Shown here: piece by piece, positions 1 through 5,500 of the stretch
How the letters are laid out: the number at the start of each line of letters is the position of its first letter
Position numbering within the stretch: position 1 is the first letter of the stretch
Assembly (NCBI GenBank): GCA_944392525.1
Contig: CALXXB010000073.1
Coordinates: 1-5,500 of the forward strand
DNA from: an uncultured Clostridia bacterium
Lineage (GTDB): Bacteria; Bacillota_A; Clostridia; TANB77; CAG-508
Direction: 5' to 3'
Length of the DNA: 5,500 bases
Notes under the pieces: generated by a model
Databases searched by the model: none
Told to the model about the DNA's origin: nothing
Seen by the model: the letters and a program-made list of their open reading frames with translations, nothing else
Translations under genes and position numbers: made by a program

Positions 1-314
1 TCTATTTTAACTTGACCAGTAGCTTTTATGGAATTAATGTCTTTTGTAACTAGGCCTTTTTTACCTATTATTGCTTGAGCATTAGTTTTAACTGTTTTTG
101 TATTTGCGAATTTTTTTATTAATGGTTTAGTTGCTAGTATTAATATAACAGAAGAGATTAAAAATATAGCTGTTTGAACTGTGACATTAGGAATAAATAA
201 ACTAACTATCATTGCAATTAGTGAACCTAAAGAAAACCAAAAGATTAAAAAACCTGATGTTAAAACTTCACCAATTAAAAATATTCCTGCTAATATTAAC
301 CAAACATACCACAT
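1..314 (-). CDS. NfeD-family membrane protein, N-terminal part (3' end outside window)
   Basis: Reading the minus strand from an ATG at 314-312 gives 104 uninterrupted codons to the window edge, beginning MWYVWLILAGIFLIGEV. Three hydrophobic segments (about residues 3-22, 25-42 and 45-62) are followed by a basic stretch (KPLIKKF, 64-69) and then the start of a soluble domain (about 80-104, with AIIGKKGLV and ATGQVKI). This matches the short NfeD type: a small membrane domain followed by a cytosolic OB-fold. NfeD proteins are usually encoded beside a stomatin/flotillin-type SPFH gene and are linked to membrane-domain organisation, but any such neighbour would lie beyond the left edge. The start is supported by a perfect AGGAGG at 330-325, 10 bases upstream. 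The protein is cut by the window, not visibly broken. It is divergent from the ATPase cluster, so a shared function is not implied. Confidence 0.87.
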   Translation of the reverse strand, partial: MWYVWLILAGIFLIGEVLTSGFLIFWFSLGSLIAMIVSLFIPNVTVQTAIFLISSVILILATKPLIKKFANTKTVKTNAQAIIGKKGLVTKDINSIKATGQVKI

Positions 315-349
315 AAAGAAAAATCCTCCTTAAAATACCAACTATTATA

Positions 350-358
350 ATTATAACA
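350..358 (-). promoter_or_regulatory. Extended -10 promoter of the nfeD-like gene
   Basis: On the minus strand positions 358-350 read TGTTATAAT, a perfect extended -10 (TGnTATAAT). A second TATAAT copy lies directly downstream at 349-344. No good -35 is visible at the normal distance, which is common for extended -10 promoters. Transcription would start near 343, giving a leader of about 30 bases with the AGGAGG at 330-325. Confidence 0.6.
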
Positions 359-469
359 TATATTTAGTAAAAAATAAATATGTAAACCTAAATTTGATTA
401 AAAAAATAAAAAAATTATATTAAAGTTTATTCTAAAAATTAAATTAAATGCTATAGTAATTCAATAAAA

Positions 470-576
470 CCAGAAAAGGAGATACTAAAATTGTATCTCC
501 TTAACGAATTAAAAAAATTCGTCCTGGGCCAGATTATTAGACTGGCAAATTTAAAATACAGTTGCCTAACGGCAAC
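470..576. ncRNA. Unidentified structured RNA candidate (four-hairpin cluster)
   Basis: Four perfect hairpins are packed into 107 bases of otherwise A+T-rich intergenic DNA. H1: 476-485 with 493-502, 10 bp, loop TAAAATT. H2: 504-510 with 516-522, 7 bp, A-rich loop. H3: 528-532 with 542-546, 5 bp (GCCAG/CTGGC). H4: 561-566 with 571-576, 6 bp (GTTGCC/GGCAAC), loop TAAC. In addition CCAG at 470-473 can pair with CTGG at 524-527, enclosing H1 and H2 in a three-way junction. The stems use Watson-Crick pairs only, so the strand cannot be decided from G-U pairs. No hairpin is followed by a clean T tract, so a simple terminator is unlikely. I do not recognise a known riboswitch or ncRNA family. It could be a free small RNA or part of a long leader of the 734-5252 cluster. 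A weak TATAGT at 452-457 could place a plus-strand start near 464, but no good -35 accompanies it. Confidence 0.42.
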
Positions 577-633
577 CTAAATTAATAGTAGCACAGTATA
601 AAGAAAATGTCAATAATTAATGATAATTATATT

Positions 634-673
634 ACAAATATGTTACATTTGTTAAATTATTGTTACAACAAAT
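634..673. repeat. Inverted and direct repeats, possible operator
   Basis: TGTTACA occurs at 641-647 and again at 661-667, exactly 20 bases apart, about two helical turns. ACAAAT at 634-639 is inverted relative to ATTTGT at 647-652, and ATTTGTT at 647-653 is inverted relative to AACAAAT at 667-673. TTGTTACAACAA at 660-671 is itself a near-perfect palindrome and overlaps the proposed -35 of the cluster promoter. This arrangement would suit a dimeric regulator, but the region is very A+T-rich and no known operator consensus is recognised. Confidence 0.3.
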
Positions 674-688
674 GAAAGTCAATATAAA
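660..688 (+). promoter_or_regulatory. Probable sigma-A-type promoter of the AAA/VWA gene cluster
   Basis: TTGTTA at 660-665 and TATAAA at 683-688 are separated by 17 bases, matching 4 of 6 and 5 of 6 consensus positions. Transcription would start near 695, leaving a leader of about 39 bases before the ATG at 734. The -35 lies in the palindrome TTGTTACAACAA, so a repressor bound there would block it. In such A+T-rich DNA other -10-like hexamers exist (for example TATGAT at 689-694), so the exact site is uncertain. Confidence 0.42.
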
Positions 689-733
689 TATGATAAAATA
701 TAAAAAAATATATGTAAATAGAGAGGGTTATAA

Positions 734-2956
734 ATGAAAAAATTTACCTTGCTATCAAGACAGCAAGTTTGGGGAAGAAAAAAAATAGATGTAATAAAGA
801 AAAGAGGAGTAAAAGCTGCAATAACAGATTTTGCTATTATTTTAGGGGGAAGAGTATGCAAAGAGACTGTTGATGGAAGTGAAAGTCTCGAAAAAAGAAC
901 AGGTGTATATTGGACAAGAACAAGAGAAAATTTAAAGAATGCGGAAGGTATAAAATATTGGGGATATACAGTTGCTAAGAATGGAAATAGAAGAATGAGT
1001 TTATTGCAAGATCAGACTATTTCAGTACGACCAGTAATATCATTTTCATCAATAAATGAAATTCCAACAAATGGAGATAAACCTAAAATAGCAGAAGATG
1101 GTATTCATGAAGTAGAATATGGATATTATCCACAAAAAATAGCACCAAAAGATTTGCAAAAGACATTAGAAAGATTATATCGAGCTGAAAAATTGGAAAA
1201 AACAGGAAATTCATATAGTATATTAGAAAGGGATTCAAAAAAAGATTATTCAGTGGTTAAAAAAAGTGAATTCTTTCTAAATGGTAAAAAATATGTAAGA
1301 ATGGGATCATATAATAGTCCATATAGTTTAATGCCAAAATTTTCAGATGGAATAAGTTATGGAAATAAAGAGTATGCTTGGTTTGAAGTTTCACCTATAA
1401 AATGGTTAATTGATGAAAAAGCAGGAATAATGACAACAGAAAAAATAATTTTTTCAGGGGTACCTTTTGAATTAGATTGCAAAAAAGCAGCTATAGATAA
1501 TCCAGAAACAAGATTTGATAGGTCCTATATTTATAATTTCATGAATGAATATTTAAGAAGAGATTTAGAACAAACAAGAAAGGAAATTGTACAACCAATG
1601 TATGTTGAAAAGAGAAAAACGAGATTACAAAGGTTAAATCCAGATAAGACAGATCCACAAGATAGAAGTAAAATGACAGATACTGAAATAATAAAAGATT
1701 GGATAGATGCAGGAGAATCTGTATTACTTAGAGGACCATCAGGAATAGGAAAAACAGATAGAATAAAAAGATTATATCCAGATTTAATATATATTAAACT
1801 AACAAATAATATGTTTCCAGAGAAAGTAGTAGGTTCAGTAAATTTACAAACAGGTGAAAGTATACCACCAGACTATGCAAAAACAGCAATTTTACAAGAG
1901 GCTACAGAAGAAGAAAAAAAGGAAATAGAAGAAAATATCCAAAATATTTATGATATAGCAGATGAAATATATGAAAGGTCAAAGGAAAGTGACAAAAAAA
2001 TAGTAATAATGTTAGACGAACTATTAAATGTAAAACCAGCAGTACAAAGCTTAGTATATACATTAGTATTAAATAGAATGGTAGAAATAGGAAAGGGATT
2101 AAAATTACCTGATAATGTGGTAATTGTAGCGACCGGAAATCAAAGGAAATATTCAAATGTAGCACAAGATTTAGCAGAGCCTTTAGAAAAAAGATTTAAT
2201 CATATATTAGATATGGAACCAAAGGTTGGAGAATGGATAACAGAATATGCTATACCTAATAAAGTACATCCAGCGGTAATAGGATATATTTTATCAAAAT
2301 ATAATACTTCAGGAAAAAGTGAAAGATTAGAAGATATAGGATATTTTTATGAAGAACCAGAGGTAGGAGAAGAACATTTAGATAGTAATGGATGTAAAGG
2401 AAGAACTAATGATCCAAGAGGTTGGGTATCAATATCAAATACATTGTATAATTTTGAAGAAAATTTAAAAGCTGGAAAATATGAAGGAAAAGATGTAGAA
2501 GATATAATAAAAAGATCAATTGGTTCAAAATTAAGGATGGAATGGGCAGAAGAATTTTTTGATTATTATAATTTACCAACATTAACTCCAGAAGAAGTTG
2601 TAAAAGGCATGGGAGAAGGATATACAATAGAGGATTTACCATTAGATATAAATGAAAGATTTGCTTATATGACAGCTTTAATCACAGCAGATGAAAGTCA
2701 GGTAGAAGCATGTAGAAATTTCATAAGAAAATATTGTGACCCAGAATATTTAGCAGTATATGACATATATTGGGCAGGAAATGATGAAAGAAGAATGGAA
2801 AAAATAAGTGAGTTACAAGAAATGTTTTTAGCATTACATGAAGGAAAAGAAGCAAAAGAATATGCTACAGAAGGATTAGAAGCATATGAAAATATAGGAA
2901 AAATGTATAGCTTATCTAAAGAACCAAGAGAAGAAACTAGAGGTGAGGAAAAATGA
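734..2956 (+). CDS. MoxR-like AAA+ ATPase with DUF6273-like N-terminal region
   Basis: Probable ATP-driven remodelling protein, 740 residues, cytosolic (no signal peptide or membrane segment). AAA+ core: Walker A GPSGIGKT (334-341), Walker B IVIMLDE (423-429, D428/E429), sensor 1 ATGNQ (466-470), arginine finger in LAEPLEKRF (R487) and a sensor-2-like DPRGW (R562), so ATP hydrolysis should be intact. ATGN at sensor 1 and the RF arginine finger are typical of MoxR-group ATPases. The first 290 residues are extra to an ordinary MoxR. They hold GVYWTRT (57-63), VRPVISF (98-104), EVEYGYYPQ (126-134) and AWFEVSPIKW (215-224), resembling DUF6273 / formylglycine-enzyme-like domains; this assignment is from motif memory. 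A charged helical tail follows the lid (about 620-740). The start is supported by GAGAGGG at 721-727, six bases upstream. It is the first gene of the cluster, and its stop overlaps the next start. The likely partner is the VWA protein at 3849. From memory, similar proteins recur as unnamed AAA ATPases in gut Bacillota. Confidence 0.88.
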   Translation: MKKFTLLSRQQVWGRKKIDVIKKRGVKAAITDFAIILGGRVCKETVDGSESLEKRTGVYWTRTRENLKNAEGIKYWGYTVAKNGNRRMSLLQDQTISVRPVISFSSINEIPTNGDKPKIAEDGIHEVEYGYYPQKIAPKDLQKTLERLYRAEKLEKTGNSYSILERDSKKDYSVVKKSEFFLNGKKYVRMGSYNSPYSLMPKFSDGISYGNKEYAWFEVSPIKWLIDEKAGIMTTEKIIFSGVPFELDCKKAAIDNPETRFDRSYIYNFMNEYLRRDLEQTRKEIVQPMYVEKRKTRLQRLNPDKTDPQDRSKMTDTEIIKDWIDAGESVLLRGPSGIGKTDRIKRLYPDLIYIKLTNNMFPEKVVGSVNLQTGESIPPDYAKTAILQEATEEEKKEIEENIQNIYDIADEIYERSKESDKKIVIMLDELLNVKPAVQSLVYTLVLNRMVEIGKGLKLPDNVVIVATGNQRKYSNVAQDLAEPLEKRFNHILDMEPKVGEWITEYAIPNKVHPAVIGYILSKYNTSGKSERLEDIGYFYEEPEVGEEHLDSNGCKGRTNDPRGWVSISNTLYNFEENLKAGKYEGKDVEDIIKRSIGSKLRMEWAEEFFDYYNLPTLTPEEVVKGMGEGYTIEDLPLDINERFAYMTALITADESQVEACRNFIRKYCDPEYLAVYDIYWAGNDERRMEKISELQEMFLALHEGKEAKEYATEGLEAYENIGKMYSLSKEPREETRGEEK

Positions 2957-3414
2957 GTGAAATAGAATATGGAGATGCAGCAGTAGAGGTCTTAGATATA
3001 TTAAATCATACAAGAAAAGAAGATGTTGAAAAAATACCAAAAAGCTTTATAAATTTTTTAATTAACATTTCAAATAAAAATTATAAAGTGGATTTTAATC
3101 ATGAATATCCAATTACAGGATTAAATTTAAAAAAGCAAACAAAAGAACTTTTAGGTTTTATATATATAACATGGTGGAGTAATAGCGAAGAACGTAAGCA
3201 TTATAAAGATTTAATACAAGAACAAAAACAGAAAAAAGAAGAAATAAAAAAAGAATATAATTCAAATGATATTTTTAAAAACAAAAATCAAACTAATAAA
3301 GCAATTCAAAAAGAAGATACATGGAGTATGGTAGAATATAAAAAAGAAAATATATTAAAAAAAATTCTACATAAAATATTAGATTTTTTTGGTATAGAAA
3401 TAGAAAGGAATTAA
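2953..3414 (+). CDS. Uncharacterised 153-residue protein of the AAA/VWA cluster
   Basis: No known domain is recognised with confidence. The first 80 residues look like a compact mostly helical domain, with AVEVLDIL (10-17), EDVEKIPKSFINFL (23-36) and LLGFIYITWW (66-75). A strongly charged K/E/Q-rich stretch (about 79-104) follows, probably a helix or coiled coil, then a polar linker and an amphipathic C-terminus (ILKKILHKILDFFGI, about 134-148). No signal peptide or clear membrane span is present; the C-terminal helix could touch a membrane or a partner. The EVLDIL...KIPK pattern resembles small hypothetical proteins I recall from gut clostridia, but this is unverified. The ATG lies inside the stop of the ATPase gene (ATGA, 2953-2956), with AGGTGAGG at 2941-2948 as RBS, implying translational coupling. 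It is followed after one base by the next gene, so it is probably co-produced with the ATPase and may act as an accessory or adaptor. Confidence 0.8.
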   Translation: MSEIEYGDAAVEVLDILNHTRKEDVEKIPKSFINFLINISNKNYKVDFNHEYPITGLNLKKQTKELLGFIYITWWSNSEERKHYKDLIQEQKQKKEEIKKEYNSNDIFKNKNQTNKAIQKEDTWSMVEYKKENILKKILHKILDFFGIEIERN

Positions 3415-3415
3415 A

Positions 3416-3778
3416 ATGATTAATAAAGAATTAGTAGAGTTACAAAAGGGATGTATAGCTACTTGTGTTGTTATTCAAGATGATGATTGTGAAGAATTAG
3501 ATTCAAAAATTATCATAGATAGTAAATTAAATGATAACGAATTAATGAAAGTTTTTAAAGAAAAAAAGATTGAAGAAACAATAAATTATATTGTTATAAG
3601 AGGAATTGATGAAATAAATGAAAATGCACAAAATAAATATTATCAAATTGTAAAAGATAGAGAATATAAGGGATATAAATTGCCAAAAGATATAATTATA
3701 GTATTAACAGTAAAAGATAAAGAATCATTAAAAAATATATGTCAAGAACTTTATAATTTTTGTGTAATTGCATTTTAA
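3416..3778 (+). CDS. Small AAA+-like protein lacking a P-loop (degenerate AAA core half)
   Basis: This 120-residue protein has no Walker A motif, but its second half follows an AAA+/MoxR core in order. It has a Walker B-like IVIRGIDEIN (59-68, D65/E66), a helix, then YKGYKLPKDIIIVLTVKD (84-101). The latter corresponds to the GLKLPDNVVIVATGN region of the 740-residue ATPase, with the sensor-1 asparagine position changed. A final hydrophobic strand (CVIAF, 116-120) sits where the strand after the arginine finger would be; the finger itself is absent. The first 40 residues show no clear motif. It therefore should not hydrolyse ATP alone. It could be a pseudo-subunit, adaptor or regulator, or the decayed remnant of a second ATPase. 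It starts one base after the preceding stop, with AAGGA at 3405-3409 as RBS. The relationship to AAA+ is my inference from motif order and spacing; its status as an expressed gene is better supported. Confidence 0.72.
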   Translation: MINKELVELQKGCIATCVVIQDDDCEELDSKIIIDSKLNDNELMKVFKEKKIEETINYIVIRGIDEINENAQNKYYQIVKDREYKGYKLPKDIIIVLTVKDKESLKNICQELYNFCVIAF

Positions 3779-3796
3779 ATATAAAAGTAAAAAAAT

Positions 3797-3847
3797 ATGT
3801 GTAAAGAAAAATTCGTAGGTATAGAATTAAGAAAAGGAGAAGCATAA
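3797..3847 (+). other. Possible 16-codon ORF or relic between the AAA-like and VWA genes
   Basis: An ATG at 3797 opens a frame encoding MCKEKFVGIELRKGEA and stops at 3845-3847, one base before the VWA gene start. It lies in the same frame as the preceding AAA-like gene, separated from it by several stops. The AGGAG RBS of the VWA gene (3835-3839) is inside it. No RBS of its own is visible. It may be chance, a leader peptide coupling translation, or a fragment of a formerly longer upstream gene. Confidence 0.2.
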
Positions 3848-3848
3848 A

Positions 3849-5252
3849 ATGAGTGCTGATATTGATTCAATAATTTATGAGACCAAAAGAAAAATGTTAG
3901 CTAAATATCCTAGATTTGGTAGTGAAATTGCTACTATCAAAATTATTTTTAGAGATGATTTGAAATTTCATACGGCAGCGACAGATGGAAAAGCTATATT
4001 TGTTGATCCAAATTATTTTGCAAGTTTAAATGATGAAGAAAAAGAATTTTTATTAGCACATGAAATAATGCACAAAAAATTCATGCATATGTTTAGATTA
4101 TTAGATGAAAATGGAAAAATGAAAGATTCTGATATTTGGAATAAAGCAACAGATGCAATTATAAATGCAAACTTAGAAAGAGATGGTTTTACAATAAAGC
4201 AAGGGTATGTAAATATGCCAGAAGCATTAAATTATACAGCAGATGAGTTTTATGAGATTTTACTAAGACAAAAGCAAGAGGAAGAATTAAAAAAGAAAGA
4301 ACAAGAAAGTAAACAGCAAAATGATAATTCAAAATCAGAAGAAGAAAAAAGTAAAGAAAATAATGATGAACATCAAGAAAGTGAAAAAAGCGAAAATTAT
4401 GGAGATGATCATAGTCTTTGGGAAGAAGCTTTTAAAAATTATCAAAATCCTGAAAGAGAAGGTGAAAATTCAGAAGGAGAAAAAGGAAATGAGGAAGTTG
4501 AACCTAAATCAGATATAGACTTTGATGAAAAAACAGGATTTGAGGAAAATAGGAAAGAAAAAAGAAAAAGATTTAAGTTAAGACGTGAAAAAATAGAGAA
4601 AAATATACGAAAAAATCAAAATCAAGAAACAAGAATAGGAGATATAGGTGAAAGTAAAGAAGAAATTGATTGGAAAGTATTAATAAAAAGGGAAATAGAA
4701 AAAACTGAAACAGTATGGAGTCAACGTCGTTCTATCGCAGAGAATAATTATGCTTATAGATTAGAAGAAAATGATATAGAAGATGAAGCAGAAACAGAAG
4801 TTATGATAGATGTTTCTGGTTCTGTAAGTTTAGATTTAGTAAAGTCATTTTTAAGACAATTAAAACCATTATTAAATCAGTCAAAATTAAGAATTGGGTG
4901 CTTTAATGAAAAATTTTGGGGATTTGTAGATATAAATAGTATAAAAGATATAGAAAATTTTATTATACCTCCAGAAGCAAGAGGTGGACCTTCATGGACA
5001 GAGGACTGGGATTTAGCAGTCAGGTCTTTTACGAAAAAAAGAGAAATAAATAAAATAGTTTTTACAGATGGTTATCCTAGCCCAGGAACTATGCCTAAGG
5101 AAGATTTGAAAAGAGAGAATGTTATTTGGTTAGTATATGGAAATAAAGATTTTGCTCCTTGTTGTGGAAAAGTTATAAATATAACTCAAAAACAGTTAGA
5201 AAGACTAAACATAGTTGATCAAGAAAGTTCTATAGAAGAAGAAAGAAGATAA
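3849..5252 (+). CDS. VWA-like protein with N-terminal metallopeptidase-type domain (DUF2201 family)
   Basis: 467 residues, cytosolic, no signal peptide. The N-terminal domain (1-140) has the zinc-protease motif HEIMH (H71, E72, H75) followed by W97 and D102 in IWNKATDAIIN, matching the putative metallopeptidase domain of DUF2201; D102 may be the third metal ligand. A low-complexity E/K/N-rich linker (about 141-235) and a basic helix (about 236-260) follow, then DWKVLIK (274-280) and SQRR (291-294), typical of the lead-in to the C-terminal domain. The VWA-like domain (about 314-455) keeps the MIDAS residues: DVSGS (D321, S323, S325), T384 in GGPSWTED, and D407 in FTDG. The start has AGGAG at 3835-3839, nine bases upstream. 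Proteins of this family are usually paired with a MoxR-like ATPase, here the first gene of the cluster. The VWA part would contact the ATPase or client through a divalent metal. Whether the N-terminal domain is an active protease is unknown. It is the last gene before the terminator. Confidence 0.9.
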   Translation: MSADIDSIIYETKRKMLAKYPRFGSEIATIKIIFRDDLKFHTAATDGKAIFVDPNYFASLNDEEKEFLLAHEIMHKKFMHMFRLLDENGKMKDSDIWNKATDAIINANLERDGFTIKQGYVNMPEALNYTADEFYEILLRQKQEEELKKKEQESKQQNDNSKSEEEKSKENNDEHQESEKSENYGDDHSLWEEAFKNYQNPEREGENSEGEKGNEEVEPKSDIDFDEKTGFEENRKEKRKRFKLRREKIEKNIRKNQNQETRIGDIGESKEEIDWKVLIKREIEKTETVWSQRRSIAENNYAYRLEENDIEDEAETEVMIDVSGSVSLDLVKSFLRQLKPLLNQSKLRIGCFNEKFWGFVDINSIKDIENFIIPPEARGGPSWTEDWDLAVRSFTKKREINKIVFTDGYPSPGTMPKEDLKRENVIWLVYGNKDFAPCCGKVINITQKQLERLNIVDQESSIEEERR

Positions 5253-5282
5253 AGTACCATTTATTTTAGGTACTTTATTTTT
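5251..5282 (+). terminator. Intrinsic terminator of the AAA/VWA cluster
   Basis: AAAGTACC (5251-5258) and GGTACTTT (5269-5276) form an 8-bp perfect stem, extendable by T5250-A5277, with a 10-base loop and a TTTTT tract at 5278-5282. The stem begins inside the TAA stop codon of the VWA gene. It closes the cluster and separates it from the next gene, which has its own promoter. Confidence 0.82.
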
Positions 5283-5286
5283 GCTA

Positions 5287-5315
5287 TTGTAGATATTAAA
5301 AAAAAATGTTATAAT
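5287..5315 (+). promoter_or_regulatory. Extended -10 promoter of the downstream P-loop gene
   Basis: TGTTATAAT at 5307-5315 is a perfect extended -10 (TATAAT at 5310-5315). A weak -35, TTGTAG at 5287-5292, lies 17 bases upstream. Transcription would start near 5322, about 33 bases before the ATG at 5355. The same extended -10 serves the nfeD-like gene. Confidence 0.68.
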
Positions 5316-5354
5316 ACGAATTGAATTAATAATTAATAAAGTTGGGAGCAAAAA

Positions 5355-5500
5355 ATGATATTAGATGAAATTAAAGATAAGTTACCTTTTATGAAAAAAA
5401 TAAAAGTATATGCTTTTGTTGGACCTTCAGGGACAGGTAAAAGCTATAGAGCTCAAATGGTAGCTAGTGAAAAAAATATTAATTTTATAATAGATGATGG
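5355..5500 (+). CDS. P-loop NTPase, N-terminal fragment (3' end outside window)
   Basis: The frame opens with MILDEIKDKLPFMKKIKVYA and runs 48 codons to the window edge without a stop. It contains a Walker A motif GPSGTGKS (23-30) on a hydrophobic strand (VYAFV), followed by YRAQMVA and a second strand ending in FIIDDG. This is a nucleoside-triphosphate-binding fold at its N-terminus; the family cannot be fixed from so little sequence. It is not a copy of the MoxR-like ATPase, which carries its P-loop after 330 residues. The start is supported by GGGAG at 5344-5348, six bases upstream. Its own promoter and the terminator before it argue for separate transcription from the AAA/VWA cluster, so a functional link is only positional. 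Confidence 0.82.
   Translation, partial: MILDEIKDKLPFMKKIKVYAFVGPSGTGKSYRAQMVASEKNINFIIDD

Noticed and set aside
476..502. Hairpin H1 as an intrinsic terminator
   Set aside because: The 10-bp stem is strong, but on the plus strand it is followed by AACGAATT and on the minus strand by TTCTGG, neither a proper T tract, and no gene ends here on either strand.
613..630. Fur-box-like ATAATTA/ATAATTAT repeats
   Set aside because: The similarity to GATAAT arrays is weak and easily arises in DNA this A+T-rich; no iron-related gene is present.
607..675. 22-codon plus-strand frame in the intergenic region
   Set aside because: It has no Shine-Dalgarno sequence, overlaps the proposed promoter and has no recognisable product.
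679..861. Minus-strand 60-codon frame over the promoter and start of the ATPase gene
   Set aside because: It lies antisense to the well-supported ATPase start, has no convincing RBS and gives a low-complexity hydrophobic product expected from reading A+T-rich DNA backwards.
1902..2642. Two minus-strand frames (1902-2165 and 2406-2642) inside the ATPase gene
   Set aside because: Their Leu/Ile/Phe-rich products are shadows of the purine-rich coding strand; the plus-strand frame carries all AAA+ motifs across this stretch.
4321..4518. Plus-strand 65-codon frame inside the VWA gene
   Set aside because: It is a Lys/Ile-rich reading of the low-complexity acidic linker in another frame, with no RBS and no domain.
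734..5252. The cluster as a phage or transposon cargo
   Set aside because: No integrase, transposase, att-like direct repeats or tRNA gene is visible, and base composition and codon use match the flanking genes.

Overview
This is an A+T-rich window whose strong AGGAGG-type ribosome binding sites, extended -10 promoters, purine-rich coding strand and standard stop/Trp usage (TGA as stop, TGG as Trp) suggest a low-GC Bacillota, most likely a clostridial or gut-associated lineage. No rRNA, tRNA, transposase, phage gene or CRISPR array is visible. The species cannot be named from this sequence.

Layout. (1) Positions 1-314, minus strand: the N-terminal part of an NfeD-family membrane protein that runs off the left edge, with its own RBS and extended -10 promoter. 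(2) Positions 315-733: a divergent intergenic region. It holds the NfeD promoter, an unidentified cluster of four perfect hairpins (470-576), a set of TGTTACA / ATTTGT repeats (634-673), and a probable plus-strand promoter (660-688). (3) Positions 734-5252: four tightly packed plus-strand genes. They are a 740-residue MoxR-like AAA+ ATPase with a large N-terminal extra domain; a 153-residue unknown protein starting in a 4-base ATGA overlap; a 120-residue protein that looks like the second half of an AAA+ core without a P-loop; and a 467-residue VWA-like metallopeptidase-fold protein (DUF2201 type) with both an HExxH motif and an intact MIDAS motif. An intrinsic terminator overlaps the last stop codon. 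(4) Positions 5253-5500: a new promoter and the first 48 codons of a separate P-loop NTPase.

Working model. The 734-5252 cluster is a MoxR AAA+/VWA pair, the same general logic as RavA-ViaA, CbbQ-CbbO or NorQ-NorD, in which the ATPase remodels a client through a VWA partner that binds through a metal site. Three things set it apart: the ATPase carries a DUF6273-like (possibly formylglycine-enzyme/C-lectin-like) N-terminal region, the VWA protein carries a putative zinc-protease domain, and two small genes sit between the pair, one apparently a P-loop-less AAA relative. The client and biological role are unknown. A stress, quality-control or defence role is possible but nothing here proves it.
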